The notes under the pieces are model-generated. The model worked only from the letters and a program-made list of their open reading frames with translations. It was not told where the DNA came from and did not search any database. From Luteibacter sp. SG786 (GTDB taxonomy: Bacteria > Pseudomonadota > Gammaproteobacteria > Xanthomonadales > Rhodanobacteraceae), in the NCBI RefSeq assembly GCF_011759605.1, contig NZ_JAAOYX010000002.1:434001-498000 (forward strand): a DNA stretch of 64,000 bases, given 5' to 3'. Positions 8,598 through 17,483 of this stretch are shown piece after piece. Both the position numbers and the translations under genes were made by a program. Numbering within the stretch: the stretch's first letter is position 1; every line of letters starts with the position of its first letter.

Positions 8598-11500
8598 CGC
8601 CGCGAACACCAGACACGGCAGAGCGACACCAGCTTGTCGATGTCGATCGGCTTGGCCATGTAATCGTTGGCGCCCGCCTGCAGGCACGACTCCCGGTCGT
8701 TCGCCATCGCCTTCGCGGTCAACGCGATGATGGGAAGATTCTTCCAGCGCGGATCGGCACGGATGTGCCGCATGGCGGTCAGGCCGTCCATCTCCGGCAT
8801 CATCACGTCCATCAGCACGAGGTCAGGCTCGTTGGCGGCCAGCCGCTCCAGGGCCTCCACGCCGTTGCGCGCGATGTCCAGTTTCACGCCCAGCGGTTCC
8901 AGCACGCTGGTGAGCGCGAAGACATTGCGCACGTCGTCTTCGGCAAGGAGCACGGTGCGCCCGTCGAGCATGGCGTCGCGCTGGCGTGCTTCCTTGAGCA
9001 GGCGCTGCTGGTCGGAAGGGAGCGACGCCTCGACGCTGTGCAGGAAAAGCGTCACCTCGTCGAGCAGACGCTCGGGCGAGCGGGCGCCCTTGATGATGAT
9101 GCTCTTCGAGTGGCGGCGCAGCTTCTGTTCCTCGTCCCGCGTGAGCGAGCGACCGGTGTAGACGATGACCGGCGGGAAGGCGAAGGCGTCGCTGCCGGCC
9201 ATGCGTTCGAGCAGGTCGTAACCGGTCCCGTCGGGAAGGGCGAGATCGGTCACCATGCAGTCGAACGTGGACGTAGTGAGCTCGCGCAGCGCGGCATCGA
9301 TGGTGCCTACCGCGACGATCTCGTGCTGATGGCTCGCCAGCAGAAGCTTCAGATTGGCGCGAAGCTGCTCGTCGTCTTCCACGATGAGCAGGCGCCGTAC
9401 CACGCGCTGGTGCTGCTCCTCCAGCTGGCGAATGGCACCGGCAAGCTTGTCGCGGCTCGCGGGCTTCAGCAGGTAGCCGACGGCGCCGAGTTCGAGGGAC
9501 ACCTGCGAGCGCTCCATCGCCGACACCACATGCACGGGCACATGGCGCGTGGCCGGGTCGCGCTTCAGGCGCTCGAGCACGCTGAGCCCGGAAACATCCG
9601 GCAAGCCGATGTCGAGCAGGATGCCGCTTGGCCCCATTTCGGCGGCGAGCCGCAGCGCCTCGTCGGCCGTGCCGGCCACGACGCAGTCGAAATCCAGCTC
9701 GTGCGCCAGGCCCACCAGCGCTTCGGCGAACACGGGATCGTCTTCCACGGCGAGGATCAGTCTCCCGGGCCGGGTACGGCCCGCCCGGTCGTCGGGCACG
9801 AGCGAGACCGGCTCCGATGCCGGAGCGGCCGCGGCAACGGCGGTTTCGCTCGGGCCGGAGAACGGCATGGGCGCCGCCGCGACCGGCGACACCGCGCGCG
9901 GTGCGGCATCGTCGGCCGGCGGCTCCACCGGTACGTCGAGCGTGAAGCAGCTGCCGCGTCCCGGCTCGCTTGCCACGGTGATGTCGCCGCCCATACGCCG
10001 CGCGAGGTCGCGGGAAATGGAGAGGCCAAGCCCGGTACCGCCGAAGCGGCGGCTGGTGCTGCCGTCCGCCTGGCGGAAAGCTTCGAAGATCACTTCCGTC
10101 TGGTCGGCCGGAATGCCTATGCCGGTATCGCAGACCACGAAGCGCACGCGGTCGCCCGCGCCTTCGATGCGCAACGATATCTGCCCGGCCTCGGTGAATT
10201 TCAGCGCGTTGGCGAGGAGGTTCTTCAGGATCTGCAGGAGGCGCTGCATGTCGCCGACGATCTCGCCGGGCGCACCCGGAGCCTGCTCGATGACGAGGCC
10301 CAGCCCCTTCTCGCGGCAAAGCGGCTCGAACGTTTCGCGCAGGCGCTGCATCACCGCGGGCACGGCCACTGGCTCTGCGGCGAATTCGACGTGACCCGCC
10401 TCGATCTTGGAAAGGTCGAGAATGTCGTTGATCAGCGCCAGCAGGTCGTTGTTGGATGCATGGATGGCCTGGGCGTACTTCACCTGTTCGTCGGTGAGCG
10501 TGCCGGACTTGTTGTCGGCAAGCAGCTTGGCGAGGATCAGCGAGCTGTTCAGCGGCGTCCGCAACTCGTGCGACATGTTCGCCAGGAATTCGGACTTGTA
10601 CCGGCTGGTGGCCTCGAGCGAACGGGCGTTGCGGGTGAGCTCCGCCTGTGCACGGATCAGCGCCTGCCGTTGCGCTTCGAGTTCGTGCGTGCGCTCTTCG
10701 AGCTGCACGTTGGTCTGCTCAAGCTCGGCCTGCTGCGCCTCCAGCGACGCCTGCGACTGCTGCAGGCCCCGGCTCTGTTCTTCCAGTTCCTCATTGGCGA
10801 CACGCAGTTCCTCCTGCTGCGTCTGCAGTTCCTCGCTCTGGCGCTGCGTTTCCTCGAGCAGCTCCGCCTGACGCTGGCGGAACAGGGCCGTGCGCATCGC
10901 GACGCCAACCACTTCCGCGCTCTGGTCCAGGAGCGCCTCGCGGGCGCGATAGGGATCGTCGGCATCGAGCAGGCCGAGTTCGATCGCGCCCATGGGTACG
11001 CCGTCGGCCGTCACGGGCATGAGCAGCACTTCCACGGGCTTACCCTGCCCCAGGGTGGACACGACCGGCAGGTATTCCCCGGGCAGGTTGCCGAGGCGGC
11101 GAACAGTGTTCTGCGCAACCGCCTCGCCCAGGAGCCCTTCGCGCAGAGGCAGGGTTTTTGGCTGGCTACCATCGAGTGCCATCCCTCCCGCGAGCACCAG
11201 CCTGTCGCCCTCGATCCGGTACAGGGCGCCCACGACCGCGCCGATGCGCCCGGCGAGCGCACGAACCGCGTTCAGCGCCACGGTCTGCGGTGTCTGTTCG
11301 CCTCGCAGCGCCGCGGCCAGGGCTGTCTGGCCTTCCTGCAACCACAACATGCGCGCCGCCCCTTCGCGGGCCCGCAATGCCTGCCATACCACGGCCGCCA
11401 TGGCCCAGGCCGAGACCACGCCAATGAATCGGTTGACGAACGAATAGCTGGACGTCGCGCCGTCGGGCGACAGTTTCAGGCCCAGCACAACGAACGCCGT

Positions 11501-11689
11501 GGCGATGGCCGCGGTTATGAAGGGCAAGCCGAGGCGGCGCTGGAAGAGCGTCAGCCCCACCGCCACGAAATAGAGGCACCAGACGGCGTAGCCCAAGGGG
11601 GTAACGGCATCCGCCAAGAGGGTCGAGAACAGGATGAGCGCTACGATGGCAAGGACGACGCCGTCACGCGTCCGGAGATGGGAATCCAT
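8594..11689 (-). CDS. membrane-bound hybrid histidine kinase with three receiver domains
   Basis: 1031 residues. Membrane helices occupy about residues 11-105, a GAF-like sensor about 125-270, and a long Gln/Glu-rich coiled coil about 275-360. HisKA follows with H374 in NMSHELRTPLNS, then HATPase_c (N box LLANALKF, G boxes DTGIGIP and GGTGLGLSIS). A Pro/Ala linker leads to three receiver domains with acceptor Asp near 693, 815 and 961. The middle receiver has an atypical end: the usual TAKA-type switch region reads YTGRSLTRDE, as in kinases with a central pseudo-receiver. First gene of the kinase-cheR-cheB-kinase operon. Confidence 0.93.
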   Translation of the reverse strand: MDSHLRTRDGVVLAIVALILFSTLLADAVTPLGYAVWCLYFVAVGLTLFQRRLGLPFITAAIATAFVVLGLKLSPDGATSSYSFVNRFIGVVSAWAMAAVVWQALRAREGAARMLWLQEGQTALAAALRGEQTPQTVALNAVRALAGRIGAVVGALYRIEGDRLVLAGGMALDGSQPKTLPLREGLLGEAVAQNTVRRLGNLPGEYLPVVSTLGQGKPVEVLLMPVTADGVPMGAIELGLLDADDPYRAREALLDQSAEVVGVAMRTALFRQRQAELLEETQRQSEELQTQQEELRVANEELEEQSRGLQQSQASLEAQQAELEQTNVQLEERTHELEAQRQALIRAQAELTRNARSLEATSRYKSEFLANMSHELRTPLNSSLILAKLLADNKSGTLTDEQVKYAQAIHASNNDLLALINDILDLSKIEAGHVEFAAEPVAVPAVMQRLRETFEPLCREKGLGLVIEQAPGAPGEIVGDMQRLLQILKNLLANALKFTEAGQISLRIEGAGDRVRFVVCDTGIGIPADQTEVIFEAFRQADGSTSRRFGGTGLGLSISRDLARRMGGDITVASEPGRGSCFTLDVPVEPPADDAAPRAVSPVAAAPMPFSGPSETAVAAAAPASEPVSLVPDDRAGRTRPGRLILAVEDDPVFAEALVGLAHELDFDCVVAGTADEALRLAAEMGPSGILLDIGLPDVSGLSVLERLKRDPATRHVPVHVVSAMERSQVSLELGAVGYLLKPASRDKLAGAIRQLEEQHQRVVRRLLIVEDDEQLRANLKLLLASHQHEIVAVGTIDAALRELTTSTFDCMVTDLALPDGTGYDLLERMAGSDAFAFPPVIVYTGRSLTRDEEQKLRRHSKSIIIKGARSPERLLDEVTLFLHSVEASLPSDQQRLLKEARQRDAMLDGRTVLLAEDDVRNVFALTSVLEPLGVKLDIARNGVEALERLAANEPDLVLMDVMMPEMDGLTAMRHIRADPRWKNLPIIALTAKAMANDRESCLQAGANDYMAKPIDIDKLVSLCRVWCSRR

Positions 11690-11755
11690 GGTCTTCGCTG
11701 GCTGAAGGCAACCTTGAATTTAAGCCCAGCGACATGTGAAGACCTCGTGGATGAT

Positions 11756-11781
11756 CGGGCCGGCGATGCGTCGCCGGCCCG
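11756..11781 (-). terminator. strong GC hairpin after the aldo/keto reductase gene
   Basis: A perfect 11-base-pair stem (CGGGCCGGCGA / TCGCCGGCCCG) with a 4-base loop begins about 7 bases after the pdxI stop. No U-run follows, so it may act as a weak terminator or as an mRNA 3'-end stabiliser rather than a canonical intrinsic terminator. Confidence 0.5.
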
Positions 11782-11787
11782 GATCGA

Positions 11788-12648
11788 TCAGATCGTCTCC
11801 AACTCCGCCCGCACCTCCGCCGACAGGACCAGCTCCGCCGCGGCGAGGTTCTCGCGCAGATGTCCCACCGAGGACGTGCCGGGGATCAGCAGGATGTTCG
11901 GCGAACGCTGCAGCAGCCACGCGAGCGCCACCTGCATGGGCGTGGCGCCCAGCTTTGCCGCCACGGCGTTGAGCGCCTCCGACTGCAGCGGCGAGAAACC
12001 GCCGAGGGGGAAGAACGGCACGTAGGCAATCCCCATGCCGTTCAATGCGTCGATCATGGCGTCGTCGCCTCGCTGCACCAGGTTGTACTGGTTCTGCACG
12101 CAGACCACCGGCGCGATGGCCTGGGCCTCCTTGACCTGGGTCAGGGTGGCGTTGCTGAGGCCGAGATGGCGGATCAGCCCCTTCTCGCGAAGCGCTGCCA
12201 GCGTGGCGAACTGCGCTTCGATGGAGCCCTCCTTGGGCGCATGAATGTCGCCCATGAGCCGGAGGTTCACCACGTCGAGCACGTCGACGCCGAGGTTGCG
12301 CAGATTGTCGTGGACGGCCTGTTCGAGCTGATGCGGCTCGGAGGCTGGCAACCATGACGCGTCGTCGCCGCGAACCGCTCCCACCTTTGTCACGATGGTC
12401 AGGTCTTTCGGGTAAGGGCCGAGCGCCTCGCGAATGATCCGGTTGGTGACGTGCGGGCCATAGAAGTCGCTGGTGTCGATGTGGTTGACGCCGGCGGCGA
12501 TGGCCTCACGGAGCACGGCCAGGGCACCCGCGTGATCTTTCGGGGGCCCGAACACCTGGGGCCCGGCCAGCTGCATGGCGCCATAGCCCATGCGATTCAC
12601 GGCGCGGTCGCCGAGGGTGTACGTACCCGCCTTGCTCAAGCTGCTCAT
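11788..12648 (-). CDS. pdxI: aldo/keto reductase, PdxI (YdbC) type pyridoxal reductase
   Basis: 286 residues, close along its length to E. coli YdbC/PdxI as I remember it: FTLG-type start (YTLGDRAVNRMGYGAMQLAG), VNHIDTSDFYGPH with the catalytic Asp/Tyr, VVTK-type Lys (IVTKVGA), the diagnostic DVVNLRLMGD in place of the usual catalytic His segment, and the NADPH-binding tail LLIPGTSSVGHLRENLAA. It probably reduces pyridoxal to pyridoxine with NADPH. The ATG at 12648 has a GGGAGA ribosome site; longer upstream frames overlap the LysR gene. It is divergent from that regulator, which may control it. Confidence 0.88.
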   Translation of the reverse strand: MSSLSKAGTYTLGDRAVNRMGYGAMQLAGPQVFGPPKDHAGALAVLREAIAAGVNHIDTSDFYGPHVTNRIIREALGPYPKDLTIVTKVGAVRGDDASWLPASEPHQLEQAVHDNLRNLGVDVLDVVNLRLMGDIHAPKEGSIEAQFATLAALREKGLIRHLGLSNATLTQVKEAQAIAPVVCVQNQYNLVQRGDDAMIDALNGMGIAYVPFFPLGGFSPLQSEALNAVAAKLGATPMQVALAWLLQRSPNILLIPGTSSVGHLRENLAAAELVLSAEVRAELETI

Positions 12649-12753
12649 GTGCGTCTCCCGAGGAGGATGTGGATGGACGCCGCAGAGGATAGGGATTGAC
12701 CAGTCGCTCGATAATCCGCTGGAATCGGCACGGGTTGTACGGAATACCGAACA

Positions 12754-13692
12754 ATGAACGCCGATCCTCAGGACCTTCTCGCCTTTCTTTCCGTCGTGCG
12801 TGCCGGCGGCTTCCGCGAAGCCGCGCGCACGGGGGACATGTCGGCCTCCAGCCTGAGCGAGGCCGTGCGCCGCCTGGAAACCCGCCTGGGCGTGCGACTG
12901 CTCAATCGCACCACCCGCAGCGTGCGGCCGACGGAAGTGGGGGCGCGGCTGGCGGAGCGCCTGGTACCGGCCCTGGGCGAGGTGGAGGCCGCGCTCGATG
13001 TGGTGAACCTCTATCGCGACCGCCCCGCCGGCACCCTGCGCATCAACGTGCCCGCCAACATCGCGCGCACGGTGCTCGCGCCCATCGCCGTGCCTTTCCT
13101 CCAGCGATATCCCGACGTGCGCCTGGAGGTGGTGGTGGAAGACAGCTTCGTCGACCTCATCGCGGCCGGTTGCGACGCGGGTATCCGCTACGACGAACGC
13201 CTGGAGCAGGACATGATCGCCCTGCCCATCGGCCCGCGCGCGCAACGCCTGATCACGGCGGCTGCACCGTCGTACCTCGCGGCACGCGGCGTGCCGCGGC
13301 ATCCGCGCGACCTGCTGCAACATGCCTGCCTGCGCGGCCAGTTCTCCGGCGGCGCAACGCCGCCATGGGAGTTCGAGCGCGACGGCGAGGTGATCCGTGT
13401 CGATGCGCCCGGCCCCTTGCTCGTGCGCACCGGCGCGGCGTTCGACCTCGCCGTACAGGCCGCCGTGGCGGGCTTGGGCATCGTCCACCTGTTCGACGAC
13501 TGGTTGGCGCCGGAGGTGGCCAGCGGCCAGCTCGTGACCGTGCTCGACGACTGGTGCCAGACCTTCGAAGGGGCCTTCCTCTACTATCCGGGCCGCAAGC
13601 ACCTTCCCTCGCCCTTGCGTGCGTTCGTGGAATTCGTTCGGTCGGGTGCGTTCGACGCCGGCGACGGGAAAGCGGACGCCGACGCGCGCTAG
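12754..13692 (+). CDS. LysR-family transcriptional regulator
   Basis: 312 residues: N-terminal winged helix-turn-helix (LLAFLSVVRAGGFREAARTG, SASSLSEAVRRLETRLGVRLLNRTTR) and a C-terminal periplasmic-binding-protein-like effector domain (about 90-300). It is transcribed divergently from pdxI with 105 bases between the starts, the usual arrangement for LysR control of the neighbour. A GGATT-N15-AATCC dyad at 12693-12717 in the shared region is a candidate, weak operator. Effector unknown. Confidence 0.92.
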   Translation: MNADPQDLLAFLSVVRAGGFREAARTGDMSASSLSEAVRRLETRLGVRLLNRTTRSVRPTEVGARLAERLVPALGEVEAALDVVNLYRDRPAGTLRINVPANIARTVLAPIAVPFLQRYPDVRLEVVVEDSFVDLIAAGCDAGIRYDERLEQDMIALPIGPRAQRLITAAAPSYLAARGVPRHPRDLLQHACLRGQFSGGATPPWEFERDGEVIRVDAPGPLLVRTGAAFDLAVQAAVAGLGIVHLFDDWLAPEVASGQLVTVLDDWCQTFEGAFLYYPGRKHLPSPLRAFVEFVRSGAFDAGDGKADADAR

Positions 13693-13712
13693 CACGCGCG
13701 GGAATCCGTCGA

Positions 13713-14144
13713 TCAGCCCTGCGGCTTCGCGCGTGGTTTTCGGGCCTTGGGACTCTTTGGCCGCTTTCCGATGCTTGCCGCCGTCTGGCCCGTGCCAGCC
13801 ACGGCCGACCTGCCTTCACCCAGCCGCTCCAGCCAGGACAGGTCGTCGATATAGGAAAGGAAATGGCGGAGGTAGCCCGGCGAGGTTTCGCGCATCAGGG
13901 CCATCGACCGGTGCACCAGGGCACTGGAATTGAGCGGGCCCGCGTTCTCGGGGGTGTCTTCAAGCGACTGCCGAAGCTGGCTCTCGGCGCGGACGCGCGA
14001 CCAGATCTTCTGGAACTCGCCCAGTGCCGGCAGCTCGGGGTACACGGAGGCCTGTGCCGAGCCGGCGAGTTCGTCGACGAGACGGCCGAGCGGGCCGCGT
14101 GGCCGCTCCGCGCACGTGCCGGCCTTGTCGAGCTCACGGGCCAT
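13713..14144 (-). CDS. DUF2894 family protein
   Basis: 143 residues, last gene of the DUF3348-DUF802-OmpA operon, overlapping the OmpA gene by 11 bases. The middle part (ALGEFQKIWSRVRAESQLRQ, ...LVHRSMALMRETSPGYLRHF) matches what I know of DUF2894, which co-occurs with DUF802. The C-terminal 30 residues are Lys/Arg/Pro-rich and probably disordered. No signal peptide or membrane segment is seen, so it is a cytoplasmic accessory of the membrane complex (inference). Confidence 0.8.
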   Translation of the reverse strand: MARELDKAGTCAERPRGPLGRLVDELAGSAQASVYPELPALGEFQKIWSRVRAESQLRQSLEDTPENAGPLNSSALVHRSMALMRETSPGYLRHFLSYIDDLSWLERLGEGRSAVAGTGQTAASIGKRPKSPKARKPRAKPQG

Positions 14145-14784
14145 GGGACGTCGCCGCGGTGGCGGAAGGCTTCGGGATGGGCGCGATCTCGACGCGACGG
14201 TTTTTTGCGCGGCCCTCTTCGTTCTGGTTCGAGTCCACCGGCTGCTGCGAACCGAACGCGGCCGCGAACACGGAAGACGCCGGCACGCCTTCGGCGACGA
14301 GGGCGCGGGTCACCGTGAGCGCACGTTCGGCGGAGAGTTCCCAGTTGTCGGCGAAGTGCCGGTTGCCGTCGTGCACCTGCTGGTCGTCGGTGAATCCGCT
14401 GACCATCAGGATCTCGTCGCGCGACGTGAGGTAGCGGGTCAGCGGACCGGCCAGGCTCTTCAACAGCTCTCGGCCTTCCGGTTGGAGCTGGTCGGAGTTC
14501 AACGCGAAGAGCACGTTGCCGCGAATGCCGATACGCCCGTCCACCAGCGTGACCCGGCCCGCCGCCAGCGGCGCCGCCAGGGCCTGTTCCAGCGACGTGC
14601 GGCGCTGCTGCTCGGCCTGTCGCTGCTTCACTTCCTCGTCCAGGCGGTGCGACAGCTGCAACTGCACGCCGATCACGCCCACGAGGATGAGCACGAACGT
14701 GCCCAACAGCACCGACATCAGATCGCCGAAGGCTGCCCAGATGGGTACGCCGGCCTCGCCTTCCATGTCCAGTTCGTCGCTCAT
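14134..14784 (-). CDS. OmpA/MotB-like stator protein (ZorB/MotB topology)
   Basis: 216 residues. A short cytoplasmic N terminus is followed by one membrane helix, PIWAAFGDLMSVLLGTFVLI (about 14-33), with an Asp near the start of the helix (D21), the position of the proton-binding Asp of MotB, ExbD and ZorB. A linker with a short coil (about 45-70) precedes a C-terminal OmpA-like peptidoglycan-binding domain (about 85-200; motifs LFALNSDQLQPEG, SGFTDDQQV, LSAERALTVTRALV and the NRRVEI end). It overlaps the DUF802 gene by 4 bases. The sequence predicts an inner-membrane partner of DUF802 that clamps onto peptidoglycan. Confidence 0.88.
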   Translation of the reverse strand: MSDELDMEGEAGVPIWAAFGDLMSVLLGTFVLILVGVIGVQLQLSHRLDEEVKQRQAEQQRRTSLEQALAAPLAAGRVTLVDGRIGIRGNVLFALNSDQLQPEGRELLKSLAGPLTRYLTSRDEILMVSGFTDDQQVHDGNRHFADNWELSAERALTVTRALVAEGVPASSVFAAAFGSQQPVDSNQNEEGRAKNRRVEIAPIPKPSATAATSHGP

Positions 14785-16658
14785 GCCGCGTCCGTTCCGG
14801 CCGGCTCGGCGCGGCTGCCGAGACGCTGCATGTCTTCGATGATCTGCTTCTGTGACAGCACGCTGAGGTCGACCACCTCGCGCGCCTGCGCCACGTAATA
14901 CGCAAGCTGTTCGTCGCTGCGGGCCAGCGAGGCGTCGAGCGCGCCGGCGATGCGGTCCAGGCGCTCCATGAGCGACTCGTTGGACTTGCCGAAAGCCTCG
15001 ACGGCCACGCCGAAGCTTTCGCCGAGGCTCGCCACCTCGGTAGCGCTTCCCGTGATTCCCGCGGCGATGTTCGCGAGCTTGCCGGTCTCGGCCTCCACCT
15101 GCTCCGCGAAACGCGAGCCCACGCGGTCGAGCAGGTCGGCCGATGTGGCCACCAGCGCGTCGACGGCGGTGCGCTGTTCCGTCGAAGCGTGGTTCACGGC
15201 GTCGAGCAGGGTTTCCAGCGTGGCAAGCAGGCGGCTGCGTTCCTCCAGCATCGCCGTGTCACGCACCATGCTCTCGGAGAGCTTTTCACGAAGCTCCGCA
15301 ACCACCTGCGCCGCGATGCGTGGCGCTTCCGTCGCGGCGTCCACCAGTCGGGACACCTCCGCGATCGTGTGGCTCGCGTGTGCCTGCGTGCGTTCCACCA
15401 CGTCGGCGGCGGTGCGGGCCAGAGTGTCGCAGATATCCTTCTGCCGGTTGGCCGCTTCTTCGCCGGAGCGGTCGATGCGCCCATTGAGTTCCGCCGCGGT
15501 GGCAGCGAGGGCATCCGTCCATGCGGCCAGCCGTTCGGCGTCGCGTGCGGCGAGGGTTGCCTCGAGGTCTGCCCGGGACTGCTGCACGGCCTGGAGCATC
15601 GAGGCGCCGCCTTCGCGGAACACCACGGTGGCCTCGGCGACGGCGTCCTTCCATGCGCTTGTCACCGACCGCGACGATGCGTCGAGATGCCCGGACAAAC
15701 CGTCGAGCTGGCGCTGCACGGCCTGGGTCACGGTGTCGTGCAAGGCAGCGGTTTCGCGAGCGAGCGCCGCCATGGTCGATTCCACGACGGGCTGGAATGC
15801 TGCGCCGGCCGCGCGGGCGCTCTCGGTCACGCTGTCGCGGAGCGATTGCTCTACCGACGATGCAAGGCGCGAGTACACCGCTTCCGTGCGGGAATGGAAC
15901 GATTCCTGGTTCGCCAGCTGGCGCTCGCTCGCCGCGAGGTTCTGCCGCTCCATCGTCGCCATCATCGCTTCCAGCCGCTCGACCAGTACGGGCAGCGATG
16001 CCGTCTGCTGCTGCAACAGCTTGAATGCCTCGTCGCGCTGGTGGGCCTGCGAATAGGGGCGCAGGGTCGTGGCGATTCGTGCGTCCAGGCGCTGCACCAC
16101 AAGCAGACGCTCGCGGCGACAAAGCGCGGACAGCAGGCCGAGCATCGCTGAACTCGCGACACCGGCAATCGATGTGCCGAAGGCGAAGCCCAGACCCTTC
16201 ACGGGTGCGGCGAGGGAACCACGAATGGCTTGCAGGTCGGTGGCGCTTTCGAGCGCGACGCCGGTGCCGCGCAGCGTGGCCATCATGCCGAGGAGCGTGC
16301 CGAGCATGCCCAGCAGCACAAGGAGCCCGACGAGGTAGGGCGTCATCGCAGGCGTCGGCAGGGCCATGCGCGCACCTTCGATGCGCAGGCGCACCGGGCT
16401 GCGCAGGCTCGGGTGCAGGCGCTCCAGCCATGGTCCGAGCGTGGGTGGCACGTCGTCCAGGCCAGCCAGTGCGTCGCGCAGCGTATGCGTGGCGCGGCGG
16501 TAGCGTTGCAGTTCCACGGCACCCGCCAGATAGCAGGCACCGATGAGCGCCGCGACGAGGGCACCGAGCGGGTTGGAGCCGACATAGCCCACTCCGATCC
16601 AGCCCACGGCGACGAAGCCCACGAGGAAAACGGCGATGTAGAGAAGATTCCTGACCAT
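14781..16658 (-). CDS. DUF802 protein; MotA/ExbB/ZorA-like motor subunit with long coiled-coil tail
   Basis: 625 residues. Two N-terminal membrane helices (about 3-22 and 28-48) are followed by a cytoplasmic loop, then a third helix LVGLLVLLGMLGTLLGMMAT (about 112-131) and a fourth around FGTSIAGVASSAMLGLL (about 165-182). The third and fourth helices carry the GLLGTLLGM-type and small-residue signatures of MotA/TolQ/ExbB channels. The remaining roughly 400 residues are Ala/Glu/Arg/Ser-rich heptad-like coiled coil, as in ZorA tails. I start at the ATG at 16658; an in-frame start at 16691 would overlap DUF3348 by 23 bases. Family known as DUF802; the motor reading is inference. Confidence 0.88.
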   Translation of the reverse strand: MVRNLLYIAVFLVGFVAVGWIGVGYVGSNPLGALVAALIGACYLAGAVELQRYRRATHTLRDALAGLDDVPPTLGPWLERLHPSLRSPVRLRIEGARMALPTPAMTPYLVGLLVLLGMLGTLLGMMATLRGTGVALESATDLQAIRGSLAAPVKGLGFAFGTSIAGVASSAMLGLLSALCRRERLLVVQRLDARIATTLRPYSQAHQRDEAFKLLQQQTASLPVLVERLEAMMATMERQNLAASERQLANQESFHSRTEAVYSRLASSVEQSLRDSVTESARAAGAAFQPVVESTMAALARETAALHDTVTQAVQRQLDGLSGHLDASSRSVTSAWKDAVAEATVVFREGGASMLQAVQQSRADLEATLAARDAERLAAWTDALAATAAELNGRIDRSGEEAANRQKDICDTLARTAADVVERTQAHASHTIAEVSRLVDAATEAPRIAAQVVAELREKLSESMVRDTAMLEERSRLLATLETLLDAVNHASTEQRTAVDALVATSADLLDRVGSRFAEQVEAETGKLANIAAGITGSATEVASLGESFGVAVEAFGKSNESLMERLDRIAGALDASLARSDEQLAYYVAQAREVVDLSVLSQKQIIEDMQRLGSRAEPAGTDAA

Positions 16659-16668
16659 GACTACCCGA

Positions 16669-17376
16669 TTAGCGGGTGCGAAGCGCGGCAAGCAGCGCTT
16701 CCACCGGTTGAAAACGTACGTCCAGCTCGGCGAGCAGCACGCTGCGCATGTCGCCGCGGAACCTGTCCAGCCAACTGTCCTGCGAAGGCACCGTGCCCTC
16801 CACGGATGCGGCTTCCGCCTCGCCCGCGCGACGCAGCCGGTCGAAATGGTCGCCGAGCACCGCCGGCACCGTGGCCAGCAGCTTCTGTTCGCGGGGGCTC
16901 AATGCCATCTCCATGACCGCATCCACCTCGGCCAGCCGGGCCGTGGACGGCGAAACTTGCGCCAGCATGTCGCGCAGGCGGCCACGCAGCTGCCCCGTGG
17001 TGCCTTGCATCGACCGCTGGAGCGTGAGGTAGCGCTGCCGGAACGGCGCGAAATCCGCCAGCATTTCGGCCGTGCCGGAGCGGTTCGCCGCCCGGGGCGC
17101 CAGCTCCCGTGCGCCTTCGATCGCCTTCACCAGCGTGGCCCGGGCACGCGCGCACTCGGCTTCCTCCCGGCTGTCGAAGGCAGGAACGTCTTCCGGCGCC
17201 GGGGGCGTACGCCCGTCGAGGGCCGTGGAGAGCGCGATGGCGTGGGTCCAGTCCAGCCACCGGCTAAGCCGGTCGGGCAGGGACGGACCCGATGCCCCGG
17301 CCTCGACGGCCGTGAGGCGCGCGAGCAGGCGGATGAAGGTCGGGCCGCGGACGGTCGTCCGCTGGAGAGCTTGCAC
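16669..17376 (-). CDS. DUF3348 family protein
   Basis: 235 residues, all-helical and soluble by appearance, first gene of the operon with DUF802, OmpA and DUF2894. A GTG start (MQALQRTTVRGPTFIRLLARLT) is used, preceded by AT-rich DNA (17377-17410) with a TAAAAT element that could be a -10 box. No enzymatic motif is seen. The pattern RTTVRGPTFIRLLARL is typical of DUF3348, which co-occurs with DUF802. Role unknown; possibly an assembly or regulatory factor for the DUF802/OmpA complex. Confidence 0.82.
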   Translation of the reverse strand: MQALQRTTVRGPTFIRLLARLTAVEAGASGPSLPDRLSRWLDWTHAIALSTALDGRTPPAPEDVPAFDSREEAECARARATLVKAIEGARELAPRAANRSGTAEMLADFAPFRQRYLTLQRSMQGTTGQLRGRLRDMLAQVSPSTARLAEVDAVMEMALSPREQKLLATVPAVLGDHFDRLRRAGEAEAASVEGTVPSQDSWLDRFRGDMRSVLLAELDVRFQPVEALLAALRTR

Positions 17377-17483
17377 GGTTAACTTATTGAGAAAAAACCG
17401 CGATTTTACACGGTATGGCCAGCTTCACCCCGCCCGGGCCGTTCATGTAGCACCATGGCGCATCCCACCAGGAGGGCCAGCCG

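Noticed and set aside
8765-12025. A very long open frame (over 1000 codons) on the plus strand, antisense to the hybrid kinase.
   Set aside because: High GC content leaves few stops in one antisense frame. The protein is Arg/His/Val-rich with no domain and runs through the kinase, the hairpin and the pdxI gene.
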